Origin: Leptospira mtsangambouensis | Lineage (GTDB): Bacteria; Spirochaetota; Leptospiria; Leptospirales; Leptospiraceae | Assembly (NCBI RefSeq): GCF_004770475.1 | Contig: NZ_RQHK01000002.1 | Span: forward strand, 1,280,001-1,344,000 | Length of the DNA: 64,000 nucleotides | Direction: 5' to 3' | Shown: positions 1 through 8,354 of the stretch, piece after piece | Numbering within the stretch: the stretch's first letter is position 1 | How the letters are laid out: every line of letters starts with the position of its first letter | Notes under the pieces: generated by a model | Seen by the model: the letters and a program-made list of their open reading frames with translations, nothing else | Told to the model about the DNA's origin: nothing | The model's database searches: none | Translations under genes and position numbers: made by a program

Positions 1-843
1 TCCCTTTGCCACAAATCCAGAAACAGGGTCACGACTCACCTTTCCTTCACCAGAAAGTACTGCTGAATGAACGCTGGATCCAAAAAGGTAATTGGTAAGG
101 ATGATGGCTTCCTCCGATGGATAGTTTTTCCATTTAAATTCAAACTGAAACTCATCCAAACCGGCTTCACTAAATTCCCCTTCTCCTTTGATTCGAGTGG
201 AGTTCGGAATCCAAAACCAACCGTTGTTATATGAAAGGTACAATCGTTTGTTTTTTCGTTTTAAAACAATATCCCAACCTTCTTTCCAGTCGACCAAAGT
301 AGAATCATTCTGTTTGACAGTAAGCCTCGCATCATGAAACCGAATGTCCTTTAGTTTGCTCTTTTGTGCATATTCGATGAGTTGATTTCGTAAACTGGCA
401 TTTTCATTTAATACCAAATGAGGGCTATAAAAATCGATTTGTTCGACAGTGGGAGATTCTTTGAAATAACTGGAAAGTCGAAAGGTTACTTTTTTTACCT
501 TCAACATATGGTCGTTAAAGGAAAAGTCTTCTTCATTCGAAACCACAAGGTCTTCGATGATAAGACCCTCTCTTAAGGAAAAGTCAAGAACCCCAATGTC
601 AACCGCTTTGCCGAGTTCTTTGTTAATGGTATAAGATACCACTTTCCTAAGTTGTACTAAAGGGATGCGGTAATTGCGGAGATAAAACTCAAGACCGTAA
701 TAACAGAGGATAAAACAAAAAAAGATAAACCCAAGTGCTAAAAACGAAAATAGAACCCGTTTGTTTTCACGGATTCTATTCAGTAGGTAAATAAATGATT
801 GCCTAAAAAGAATTAGGCGTTGTAAAGAAAAGATTCGTTCCAA
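1..843 (-). CDS. AsmA-like membrane-anchored protein (partial, C-terminus outside window)
   Basis: The frame stays open from a TTG at 843-841 to the window edge, so only about 281 N-terminal residues are visible. After a basic, aromatic N-terminus there is one hydrophobic segment at about residues 32-50 (LFSFLALGFIFFCFILCYY). It is followed by a long soluble stretch that looks beta-rich, in the style of AsmA/TamB-type proteins anchored in the inner membrane and spanning the periplasm. TTG is the first start after the in-frame TAA of the upstream lipoprotein gene at 850, three codons away, so the two are probably co-transcribed with uvrD. AsmA membership is inferred from architecture and general resemblance; there is no catalytic motif. 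The exact start is uncertain because no good Shine-Dalgarno precedes it. Confidence 0.6.
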   Translation of the reverse strand, partial: MERIFSLQRLILFRQSFIYLLNRIRENKRVLFSFLALGFIFFCFILCYYGLEFYLRNYRIPLVQLRKVVSYTINKELGKAVDIGVLDFSLREGLIIEDLVVSNEEDFSFNDHMLKVKKVTFRLSSYFKESPTVEQIDFYSPHLVLNENASLRNQLIEYAQKSKLKDIRFHDARLTVKQNDSTLVDWKEGWDIVLKRKNKRLYLSYNNGWFWIPNSTRIKGEGEFSEAGLDEFQFEFKWKNYPSEEAIILTNYLFGSSVHSAVLSGEGKVSRDPVSGFVAKG

Positions 844-849
844 AAGAAC

Positions 850-1542
850 TTAGAGTTTGCCCTCCGGCTGCAATACTTCCAAACATTCCTTCTGAATGGA
901 CTTCAGAGTTTCGTTGTTCGGAAATTCTTCCAATCCTAAATTGGCAACTTGCAAACCTTTTTGGTAAAAACCTGTGTTCTTATACTCAAAGCCCATTTTT
1001 AAATATGTCTTTGCAGCAGTTTCATAATAGAATTCGTCTTTTTTCTGATTCCCTTTGGTGTAAGTTTTCGTAAGTGTCGCAAGAGCAGGATAGTATTCCC
1101 TTTCTGCCACAAGTGATTGCACTACGAGTTTTTTACGTTCCATAAGGTTCGTGTTTTTATCCAATCTTTCGGATTGGTTTAGGAATTGAATGGCTTTCGA
1201 ATATTCATTTTTTCCCACGTAAGCTTTGCCCATTGTGAGATTCCACTCAGAAAGTTGGACAGGGTTGGACTTTGCCTGGTTCACTTGGTTGAGTGTCGAA
1301 ATTGTTTCATCATATTTTCCAAGATCGAGTAGAAGTTTTCCTTTTCGGATCACTAGTTTGTCTCGGGATTCGTCAGATAAAGTAGAGGATTTGAGATCAG
1401 CATCGATGGATTCGATTTGGGCCAAATGGGACCCTGTATTGATTTTGGAAACTCCTAGTTTTTGGTTTCCTTGATTTGATGCACAATTTTCAAATGCCAC
1501 AACCAACGCCAAAATGAGGGTTAGTGGGAGAATCGATTTCAT
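850..1542 (-). CDS. TPR-repeat lipoprotein
   Basis: 230 aa. A hydrophobic signal (residues 3-16) ends in a relaxed spirochaetal lipobox with the likely lipidated cysteine at residue 20 (AFENC-AS). The rest is helical, with tetratricopeptide-like pairs such as LLLDLGKYDETISTLNQV and KAYVGKNEYSKAIQFLNQ, so it is probably a periplasmic or outer-membrane protein-interaction scaffold. Its ATG overlaps the stop of the upstream helicase gene by one base (TAATG), which suggests translational coupling. The AsmA-like gene follows 6 nt after its stop. No specific function can be assigned. Confidence 0.8.
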   Translation of the reverse strand: MKSILPLTLILALVVAFENCASNQGNQKLGVSKINTGSHLAQIESIDADLKSSTLSDESRDKLVIRKGKLLLDLGKYDETISTLNQVNQAKSNPVQLSEWNLTMGKAYVGKNEYSKAIQFLNQSERLDKNTNLMERKKLVVQSLVAEREYYPALATLTKTYTKGNQKKDEFYYETAAKTYLKMGFEYKNTGFYQKGLQVANLGLEEFPNNETLKSIQKECLEVLQPEGKL

Positions 1543-3596
1543 TAGCCTACCTTTAGTTTGTCTAATTCCTCTAAGAAATTCTTAGTTTCTGTGTCTCTAT
1601 CCTTTGTTTCCATCGGGAAAAAAAGAACAGCGTCCTGAGACAGCTCATTTAAAAACCGAGAGGGGGCACTCTCGATTTGCTCCCCAAATTTGCGTCTTGT
1701 ACGAGCCGAAGTCAAGTACAATTTTCGCCTTGGGCGAGTCATACCCACGTAGAGAAGGCGTCTTTCTTCATCGACCACTTCCCCTTCTTCTTCTATAACA
1801 CGTGAGTTCGGTAAAATTCCCTCTTCCAGGCCCACTAAAAAAACTAAATCGTATTCCAATCCTTTGGATTGGTGCATGGTGAGGAGCTGGACCCGGCGGT
1901 CTTCCTCGTCCTCTTTGGGTTCATCTTCCATCAGGAGGACAAGCCTCTGTAAAAAGTCGAAAATGGTGGCCTTTCCTTCACGGCCCTCTTCCTCTTCAAA
2001 AAAGGACAACATGTTCACAAGTTCACTCAAATTGTAAATTCGAGCTTTGACCACTTTCTCTTCGGTTTCTTCCATGGAGATTTCCCGCTCAAAACCGATT
2101 TGGGTGATCATTTCCCGAAGAACCGGAGCCAGTTTCGGCGACATTGCAAATTTCTTTTTAAAAGCATCCACAAGTTCTACAAACTGGTAGATTTCTTGTC
2201 TTACCTTAGCTTTTATTTCGGGCAAATAGTCGGGACTCTCAATCATTTTATGAAAGATTTCATACAAAGAGAGTTTGTGGGTGAAGGCTTCCTCTTGCAG
2301 TTTTTGCATGGTGCCGGGGCCTATTCCACGTTTCGGGTAGTTGATGATTCGAAGTAATGAATAATCATCCTTAGGGTTTGCCACATAACGTAAGTAAGAG
2401 ATACAGTCCCGAATTTCTTTTCGATCAAAGAAATTATAACCGCCCACTACCTTGTACGGAATACTCCGGTTACGAAGTTCTTCTTCAAAGGGACGAGATT
2501 GGAAATTGGTGCGAAAGAGGATGGCAACTTCTTTTCCCTTAAATTCATTTTTGATGAGTAAAGTCTGGATCCTACCAGCCACAAAAATGGCTTCTTCTCT
2601 TTCATCAGCGGTTTCATAATATTCCACTCGTTCCGCAGAAGGGATACGACTATAGAGAGTTTTTTCCTTACGGCCTTTGTTGTTTTGGATGAGAGAGTTT
2701 GCCGCTTGTATGATGAGGGATGTCGAACGATAGTTCTCCAGTAATCTTACTACTTTTGCATGAGGGAATTCCCTCTCAAAATTGAGGATGAGTTGGACAT
2801 TGGAACCACGAAAGGCATATATACTTTGGTCGTCATCCCCCACAACACAAAGGTTATCACTTTTCCCGCGGAAAAGTGATAAAAACTCATATTGGAGTTG
2901 GTTTGTATCTTGGAATTCATCCACCAAATAATATTCGTGTTTTCTTTGGTAATAGGCAGCAATTTCAGGAAACTCAGCTAACAGACGTTTGGGAAGTAAA
3001 ATCAAGTCATCAAAGTCGATTGCATTTTTTTCCTTTAAGCCCTCTTCATACATGGAAAAAAGTTCCGCTGCGACAAGATCAAATTCTTCAGTAAGCCCAT
3101 TGTCTCTCGGATGGACCTGTGTATTTTTCGCATAAGAAATACGGCGTAGGATTTCTTTCGGAGGAACTTTTTTAGGATCTAAACGTTTGGACTTTAATAG
3201 ATCAGATATAAATGCTTCTTGGTCAGTTCCATTGAATAACAAAAAGGTTTCGTTGTATCCAAGTTTTGTGATATGTTCTTTTAATATCTTTAAACCTAAC
3301 GAATGAAAGGTGGAAAGAGTGATTCCTTTCAGTTTTTCCCTGGGAACCATTTTCCTGAGGCGTTCGGCCATCTCTTTGGCACTTTTATTCGTAAAAGAAA
3401 GAGCAACAATTTTACTCGCAGGGATTTTTACCCCTTCCACCATATGAGCAATCCGGTTGGTGATGACCCTGGTTTTTCCAGATCCTGCACCAGCAAAGAC
3501 CAAAAGGGGACCTTGGATGGTGGAGACTGCTTCCATTTGCGCCGCATTCAATTTCATAAGGGGACCGGTAAGGGACATAATCCAAGGAAATCCCAT
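1542..3596 (-). CDS. uvrD: UvrD/PcrA-type superfamily 1 DNA helicase
   Basis: 684 aa, close to the usual 650-750 of the family. The sequence shows Walker A GAGSGKT (about 36-42), the TFHSLG motif, Walker B VDEFQDTN, GDDDQSIYAFRGS (motif III), the LLENYRS motif, and motif V/VI segments TMHQSKGLEYDLVF and LLYVGMTR. It is therefore an ATP-driven 3'-5' helicase acting in excision repair and in clearing replication forks. Three in-frame ATGs (3596, 3578, 3557) compete. Sequence similar to PcrA begins only around MKLNAAQ, so the true start may be 3557. None has a clear Shine-Dalgarno. It is the first gene of a set with the TPR lipoprotein and the AsmA-like protein. uvrC lies about 11 kb away and is not linked. 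Confidence 0.93.
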   Translation of the reverse strand: MGFPWIMSLTGPLMKLNAAQMEAVSTIQGPLLVFAGAGSGKTRVITNRIAHMVEGVKIPASKIVALSFTNKSAKEMAERLRKMVPREKLKGITLSTFHSLGLKILKEHITKLGYNETFLLFNGTDQEAFISDLLKSKRLDPKKVPPKEILRRISYAKNTQVHPRDNGLTEEFDLVAAELFSMYEEGLKEKNAIDFDDLILLPKRLLAEFPEIAAYYQRKHEYYLVDEFQDTNQLQYEFLSLFRGKSDNLCVVGDDDQSIYAFRGSNVQLILNFEREFPHAKVVRLLENYRSTSLIIQAANSLIQNNKGRKEKTLYSRIPSAERVEYYETADEREEAIFVAGRIQTLLIKNEFKGKEVAILFRTNFQSRPFEEELRNRSIPYKVVGGYNFFDRKEIRDCISYLRYVANPKDDYSLLRIINYPKRGIGPGTMQKLQEEAFTHKLSLYEIFHKMIESPDYLPEIKAKVRQEIYQFVELVDAFKKKFAMSPKLAPVLREMITQIGFEREISMEETEEKVVKARIYNLSELVNMLSFFEEEEGREGKATIFDFLQRLVLLMEDEPKEDEEDRRVQLLTMHQSKGLEYDLVFLVGLEEGILPNSRVIEEEGEVVDEERRLLYVGMTRPRRKLYLTSARTRRKFGEQIESAPSRFLNELSQDAVLFFPMETKDRDTETKNFLEELDKLKVG

Positions 3597-3625
3597 CTGG
3601 TCGAGTGAAAAACGGCTGTTCTTTA

Positions 3626-4222
3626 TTACTTAGGGGCTGTTTCCTTCCAAGATTTGTTCTGGCCGTGGAAGTTTAAAAAACCGGCAAAAACTGGATCTTC
3701 ATCGATTGGTAGAACAGAACGAAACCGAATCCAATCAAGGGCTGAGTAAAGGGCAATTTCCGAGAGTCCAATTTTCCCATCCGTAAAGAAAAAATGACCG
3801 TTTAACTCACGTTTGATATAATCCAAAATAGAACTGATCCGAAGTGCATTTTTTGTCAGATAAGGAGCGGCATCTGGTTTGATCCCTTCTTTATTCAAAT
3901 AAAACAGTAAAATTCCATTGTCGAGAGCTTGGTCTATGGCAGTCAGCAAATTTGCTTCTCTGTAATGGTGGGGTCCTTTTTGGGGGCGAAAGTTCCCATT
4001 GCCTTTTGTCTCAAAAATATAATCGGTGATGGTATGGCTGTCCCAAATTTTCAAATCATCAATTTCAGCATAAGGAATTTTCCAAAGAGGAGTTTTTTCA
4101 CGTAATTCTTTTTGGCCGGCTTCCGTCATGGTATCGGTTAGAGAAAAAGGAATACCTAATTCCAAACAAAGAAAACGAATCCTTCTTACATAAGGAGATG
4201 TGATGCTTCCATATAATTTCAT
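3626..4222 (-). CDS. Glutathione S-transferase family protein
   Basis: 198 aa starting at the ATG MKLYGSITSPYVRRIR. The frame is open further upstream, but that part lacks family similarity and would run into the divergent Nudix gene. The N-terminal thioredoxin-like domain has SPYVRRIRFLCLELGIPF, the cis-proline region LWKIPYAEID and the glutathione-binding IWDSHTITDYI. The C-terminal half is helical, with a typical GST end. It probably conjugates or reduces electrophiles with glutathione or another low-molecular-weight thiol in the cytoplasm. The substrate cannot be told. Transcribed divergently from the Nudix gene across about 120 bp, with uvrD downstream. Confidence 0.85.
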   Translation of the reverse strand: MKLYGSITSPYVRRIRFLCLELGIPFSLTDTMTEAGQKELREKTPLWKIPYAEIDDLKIWDSHTITDYIFETKGNGNFRPQKGPHHYREANLLTAIDQALDNGILLFYLNKEGIKPDAAPYLTKNALRISSILDYIKRELNGHFFFTDGKIGLSEIALYSALDWIRFRSVLPIDEDPVFAGFLNFHGQNKSWKETAPK

Positions 4223-4342
4223 ATGGAGATAGTTTTCCTTATCCCGGAATCCGCAAGAGGAAGATTTTGAGTACGACAAAAAAGATGGAAAATCTCTATA
4301 CAATCCACGGAAACCGATTTCCTTTGTCAGCAGGAAACCAAA

Positions 4343-4888
4343 GTGAAAGAACGAAAAAACTGGAAAGAACTCTACCCCACTCCCATTTATACTCTTGCTA
4401 GTTTTGATATCCAACTTCCCCGCTCAACGGAAGAAAAAACCTATTATGTTCTAAAATCTAAAAACTGGGTCAATGTTGTACCAGTGACAAAAACGGGAGA
4501 GATTCTTCTCATCAAACAATACCGACATGGAATTGGTGAGGATAGTTTGGAAATCCCCGGTGGAATTGTAGACGAAGATGGACCCGGCTCCGAACTGGAA
4601 TCCGCCATTCGAGAACTCAGAGAAGAAACCGGTTATGCCACAGACAGATCAAAATACAAATTGCTCTCTAAGTTTTCCGGTAATCCAGCAATGTTTACCA
4701 ATTGGTCTTATTCCTATGTTGCCTATGATGTGGAACCACTTCACGATGTTGAATTTGATGAAGGAGAAGACATAGAAGTTGTATTAAAAAAACCAGATGA
4801 GGTAAAACAACTGTTACTTGATGGAACCATCCACCATCCACATATGGCCGCAGCTCTTGGGCTTTACTTTCTTAATTTTAAAGAATGA
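4343..4888 (+). CDS. Nudix hydrolase (ADP-ribose pyrophosphatase-like)
   Basis: 181 aa from a GTG at 4343, preceded by an AGGAAA Shine-Dalgarno-like sequence at 4332-4337. The Nudix box is clear (G73-G74, R90-E91-L92, E94-E95, G97). The loop between the first glycines and REL is two residues longer than the consensus, so the first acidic residue of the box is shifted. The sequence before it (ILLIKQYRHGIGEDSLEIPGGIVDE) is the pattern of ADP-ribose/nucleoside-diphosphate-sugar pyrophosphatases, which hydrolyse the pyrophosphate bond with Mg2+. It probably works in nucleotide housekeeping. Divergent from the GST gene. Confidence 0.88.
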   Translation: MKERKNWKELYPTPIYTLASFDIQLPRSTEEKTYYVLKSKNWVNVVPVTKTGEILLIKQYRHGIGEDSLEIPGGIVDEDGPGSELESAIRELREETGYATDRSKYKLLSKFSGNPAMFTNWSYSYVAYDVEPLHDVEFDEGEDIEVVLKKPDEVKQLLLDGTIHHPHMAAALGLYFLNFKE

Positions 4889-5042
4889 TTTAACGATTGT
4901 AGAGTTTTTTACTAAAGAGTCCTCGTAGAATCACATTCAATCTTTAGTGAATTCTAAAAAATAGAAGGGACTGTGTTTAGAAAAATCCCCAAGATTTTCG
5001 AAATCGCTGGAAATTTAAACATAAGTTTGAGAGACTACGAAT

Positions 5043-5831
5043 ATGAGAAAGTCCATCGCACAATCAATCTTAGTACTTATCATAATATTCGGTCAATATT
5101 CACTCTTTGCGGAAGGTGCCGAAACATTAGAACCCATCACCATCACAGTCCAAAAAGGTGAAACTCTTTCCTTAATTTCGGAAAGACACCTTTCCGATCC
5201 GAAACGATGGCCAGAACTTTTAAAACACAACAAAATCCCAAACCCAGACTTAATCAAACCGGGTTTGACTTTAGTTGTTCCTGTTTTCCTCCGTAAAGCA
5301 GTTGTCGGAGTCACAGAATTTGTGCTCGGACAAGTAGAATGGAATGGAACTGGTGGGAAAGGGCCTTGGGTTCCCTTAAAGTTAGGACAAGAACTCCATC
5401 CGAACGACCAGATCAAAACATCTGGCAAAGGCAAAACAGACCTACATATCAATAACGTCGGTATGGTGCGAATACTGACGAACAGCCATTTTGAAGTAAA
5501 AGGTGAAGATAAAAAAGGTGGACCAGTGACAGTTGCTTTGTTCAAGGGAAGTTTGGATGCAAAGGTAACAAAATCCAATCCACCGACCACAGAACATAAA
5601 TTCAATATTGTAAGCCCCTCTTCCACTGCGGGAGTTCGAGGAACTGAATTCCGAGTGGAATTAGATGAACGTTTAAGTTCGACTATTTCTTGTTTTGAAG
5701 GTGTAGTTGACGTCGCTGCGCAAGGGAAAACTGTCGAGTTAAAACAAGGGATGGCAACTTTTGTTGAAAAAGGAAAGTCTCCCGTACAACCATATAAAAT
5801 TCCAGAAGCACCTCGCCTCAAAGAAGAATAG
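5043..5831 (+). CDS. Secreted LysM and FecR domain protein
   Basis: 262 aa with a signal peptide (residues 1-23, cleavage near LFAEG). A LysM domain follows at about 34-80 (VQKGETLSLISERHL, then KPGLTLVVPV), which binds peptidoglycan. From about 105 to 240 there is a FecR domain (LHPNDQIKTSGKGKTDLHI, SSTAGVRGTEFRV, CFEGVVDV). In spirochaetes this combination is found in periplasmic proteins and is not tied to iron-sensing sigma/anti-sigma pairs; none is encoded here. The next gene starts 7 nt downstream behind GAAGGA, so the two form an operon that probably builds a peptidoglycan-bound envelope complex. Confidence 0.85.
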   Translation: MRKSIAQSILVLIIIFGQYSLFAEGAETLEPITITVQKGETLSLISERHLSDPKRWPELLKHNKIPNPDLIKPGLTLVVPVFLRKAVVGVTEFVLGQVEWNGTGGKGPWVPLKLGQELHPNDQIKTSGKGKTDLHINNVGMVRILTNSHFEVKGEDKKGGPVTVALFKGSLDAKVTKSNPPTTEHKFNIVSPSSTAGVRGTEFRVELDERLSSTISCFEGVVDVAAQGKTVELKQGMATFVEKGKSPVQPYKIPEAPRLKEE

Positions 5832-5838
5832 AAGGAAT

Positions 5839-6816
5839 ATGAATCGAAATTTTTTACTGATCTTTTCCATTATTGTTTTTGCCTTTAGTTCTCTTGTTTC
5901 TAAACCAAAAAGAGAACTAAGAATTGCCATCGATGCAGAACCGGAAGCAACTTTTGAATTAGAACTTTGGCAAGAGAAACCAAACGAAAATGGGGATACC
6001 ATTGCCCCAAAACCTCCAGAGTCCATTCAGTTCAAAGGAAACCGAATTACCGTCACACCAAAAGATGACTTTGAATACTTTCGTGTTCGAAGATTAGGCG
6101 AATATGGTGCCAAAGGGTTTTGGACTCAAGTTTATTCTACAAATGTAGATCCAGGATCACCTCTTTCGGTTCCCAAAGAGTTTGTTGCCAAAAAGACCTT
6201 TGTACCGAAGGCAGAACCCAAAAAAGTTTCTTCTGTTGTTTCGACAGATAGTTTTGTCATCGTAAAAGAAAAGGATGATTCTGTTCGTTATCTCACAAAA
6301 GACCAACTTACTTTGAATCCATCGGATGATGCTTCTGGCGTGGCTGAAATTCGATACCGCATCAACGGTGGCCATTGGAATTCTAGCAAAGCAATGACTT
6401 CTGTTCCCATCCAAGAAGAAGGGAGTTATAAATTTTTATATTTCTCTTTGGACCATGCTGGTAATAAAGAACCAATGCAAGTTTTAGACTTTGTAAAAGA
6501 TACTTCTGCTCCTGAAACCAGATGGGAATGGGTAGGTCCAAATTCTATCGGGAAAGGAGGCCACAAATACCTTTCCCCAGAAACTAAAGTCAAACTAATA
6601 TCCAAGGATCGATTCAGCGGAACCAAGGATATTTTGACAGCTTACACCTGTCAGTCGGGAACACAAACTGAGTTTAAATCTTATCAATCGGAAATTTCCA
6701 TTAGTGAAATAAAATCAGTATGCAAAGGTTCTTTTCAACTTTTCTACTATGCCGTTGACAATGTAGGAAATGAAGAGGCAGTAAAAACTTTAAATTTCCA
6801 ACTGGGTAGTGAGTAA
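5839..6816 (+). CDS. Periplasmic protein with OmpL47-like Ig repeats
   Basis: 325 aa from the ATG at 5839, preceded by GAAGGA. The frame is open from 5761, but that part overlaps the LysM gene and is not used. A signal peptide covers residues 1-20 (LIFSIIVFAFSSLVS). The C-terminal half contains two copies of the pattern seen in leptospiral OmpL47-type Ig-like domains: a Gly-rich turn, then FLYFSLDHAGNKEP in one copy and LFYYAVDNVGNEEA in the other, each followed by a beta strand. Such repeats are common in leptospiral surface proteins, but localisation cannot be read from the sequence. Transcribed with the LysM-FecR gene, which suggests a partner in the same envelope complex. Confidence 0.75.
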   Translation: MNRNFLLIFSIIVFAFSSLVSKPKRELRIAIDAEPEATFELELWQEKPNENGDTIAPKPPESIQFKGNRITVTPKDDFEYFRVRRLGEYGAKGFWTQVYSTNVDPGSPLSVPKEFVAKKTFVPKAEPKKVSSVVSTDSFVIVKEKDDSVRYLTKDQLTLNPSDDASGVAEIRYRINGGHWNSSKAMTSVPIQEEGSYKFLYFSLDHAGNKEPMQVLDFVKDTSAPETRWEWVGPNSIGKGGHKYLSPETKVKLISKDRFSGTKDILTAYTCQSGTQTEFKSYQSEISISEIKSVCKGSFQLFYYAVDNVGNEEAVKTLNFQLGSE

Positions 6817-6871
6817 TCGGAAAACAAACGATTTAGATTGTCGATTGCCCCAAATGAATCACTTATAATCA

Positions 6872-8125
6872 TTGGCTAAAGAGATGAAGAAAAACCTTTC
6901 TTTGGCCATTTTCAAACACCGCGATTTTCGATTTTTTATTATCGCCAGATTCTTTATGGTTCTTGCGATCAATATCCAAGCAACCATTGTCGGTTGGCAG
7001 GTATATGAACTGACTGGAAGTGTTCTGGACCTAGGCCTTGTCGGACTTTTTGAAGCCATTCCCTCCATCATCGTCTCCCTTTATGCAGGCCATTTAGCTG
7101 ATCTCAGAGACAGGCGCAATATCATTGTGGTTTGTTTATTCTTTTTACTTGTTTGTTCCTTAACACTTTTTGCATTCACTGGACCTTTGGGTTTTTTACT
7201 CGAAACCTACAAAGCCTATCCAATCTTTTTGGTCATTTTGGTTTCTGGAATTGCGAGAGGATTTATTTCTCCTGCGATCTTTAGTTTTGTGACACAACTT
7301 GTTCCTAGGGAACATTACCCACATTCTGCTGCCTGGATGGGGACATCTTTTCAAGCAGGTGCTGTCATTGGCCCGGCTCTCGGTGGAATTGTGTATGGTA
7401 CTTTTGGAATGCAAGCAGCTTATGCTCTAGATTCAATTTGTATTGGACTTCCCTTTTTATTATTCTTTTGGATCGCCAAAAGAAGCCTTCCCGAACGAAA
7501 AGAAAAGGAAGCTTTGAAAGATAGCCTACTTGTTGGACTTCGTTTTGTTTTAAAAAATGAAGTGATGTTAGGTGCTATGGCCTTAGATATGTTTGCCGTT
7601 CTTTTCGGTGGAGCCGTTGCTCTTTTGCCAGTCTATGCAAAAGATATTTTATTTGTAGGTTCAGAAGGCCTAGGGTATTTACGTGCTGCCCCATCACTTG
7701 GAGCACTGCTGATGGCCTACTATCTCACATACAAACCACCACTAGAAAAATCAGGGCGAGTTTTACTTTTCTGCGTATTTGGCTTTGGTGTTTGTATGTT
7801 AGTGTTTGGTCTTTCTCATTCCTTTTTACTTTCACTATTTGCCTTATTTTTATCCGGAGTCTTTGATAGTGTGTCTGTTGTTGTTCGTTCTACCATTATG
7901 CAAACCATGACACCGGAAGAAATGCGAGGAAGAGTGAGTGCAATTAACAAAGTGTTTATTGGTTCTTCCAACGAGATTGGTGCCTTTGAATCAGGGGTTT
8001 CCGCAAAAATCCTAGGCCCTGTTGGATCAGTGGTCTTTGGTGCCACAATGACCATTCTCATCGTATTTTTTACCTTCCGTTTTTCTCCTAAGTTGAAAGA
8101 ATTAGAACTGAAAAACTGGGTCTAA
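6872..8125 (+). CDS. Major facilitator superfamily transporter (EntS-like)
   Basis: Up to 417 aa with about 11-12 membrane segments. After the first helix the family signature GHLADLRDRRNIIVV lies in the loop between TM2 and TM3, and a related EEMRGRVSAINKVF lies in the second half. This resembles the MFS_3/EntS group of exporters, which includes siderophore and drug efflux proteins. The substrate is unknown. The longest start is TTG 6872. An ATG at 6884 is an alternative and would fit a TATAAT at 6864-6869 that could be a minus-10 box. It is not clearly linked to its neighbours. Confidence 0.88.
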   Translation: MAKEMKKNLSLAIFKHRDFRFFIIARFFMVLAINIQATIVGWQVYELTGSVLDLGLVGLFEAIPSIIVSLYAGHLADLRDRRNIIVVCLFFLLVCSLTLFAFTGPLGFLLETYKAYPIFLVILVSGIARGFISPAIFSFVTQLVPREHYPHSAAWMGTSFQAGAVIGPALGGIVYGTFGMQAAYALDSICIGLPFLLFFWIAKRSLPERKEKEALKDSLLVGLRFVLKNEVMLGAMALDMFAVLFGGAVALLPVYAKDILFVGSEGLGYLRAAPSLGALLMAYYLTYKPPLEKSGRVLLFCVFGFGVCMLVFGLSHSFLLSLFALFLSGVFDSVSVVVRSTIMQTMTPEEMRGRVSAINKVFIGSSNEIGAFESGVSAKILGPVGSVVFGATMTILIVFFTFRFSPKLKELELKNWV

Positions 8126-8133
8126 AAGTGCTT

Positions 8134-8149
8134 GGAAAATCTCTTTTCC
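8134..8149 (+). promoter_or_regulatory. Small hairpin just before a gene start
   Basis: Perfect 6-bp inverted repeat GGAAAA-TCTC-TTTTCC lies between the MFS stop (8125) and the GTG at 8151. There is no T tract, so it is not a normal terminator. It would pair the only GGA that could act as Shine-Dalgarno for the 8151 start, so it may limit translation of the small downstream gene, or point to the ATG at 8169 as the real start. Confidence 0.3.
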
Positions 8150-8150
8150 G

Positions 8151-8354
8151 GTGAATACTGGACAAGCCATGTCAGATTTAATCCATGATTCCAAAATTCC
8201 AGCAGATAAAAAACACACTCTTATCTTGCTCATACAAACGATGTTAAACGATGTGAACAAACAAATCACTCATTTGGGAATCAACAACTACATGAAACTC
8301 CAAGATGAAATTGCAAAGATCCTTGTCCCAGTCATAGAAGATAAAATGGAATGA
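8151..8354 (+). CDS. Small hypothetical helical protein
   Basis: 67 aa from GTG 8151, or 61 aa from ATG 8169 (MSDLIHDSKIPADKK). It is predicted to be mostly helical and cytosolic, with no signal or membrane segment. The frame lies 25 nt after the MFS gene and ends directly against the stop of the convergent PLD gene (8354/8355). Codon use looks like its neighbours. I do not recognise a family. The gene is plausible, but not proven by sequence alone. Confidence 0.55.
   Translation: MNTGQAMSDLIHDSKIPADKKHTLILLIQTMLNDVNKQITHLGINNYMKLQDEIAKILVPVIEDKME

Noticed and set aside
4223..4414. N-terminal extension of the GST frame
   Set aside because: It would overlap the divergent Nudix gene and shows no similarity; GST begins at MKLYGS.
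5093..5821. Long minus-strand open frame opposite the LysM-FecR gene
   Set aside because: It mirrors a real, well-supported gene with signal peptide and domains; the antisense product has no recognisable domain.
6838..6869. Full promoter before the MFS gene
   Set aside because: TATAAT at 6864 is good, but no minus-35 is present at 16-18 bp (TTGTCG gives 20, TTGCCC gives 13). Mentioned only in the gene entry.
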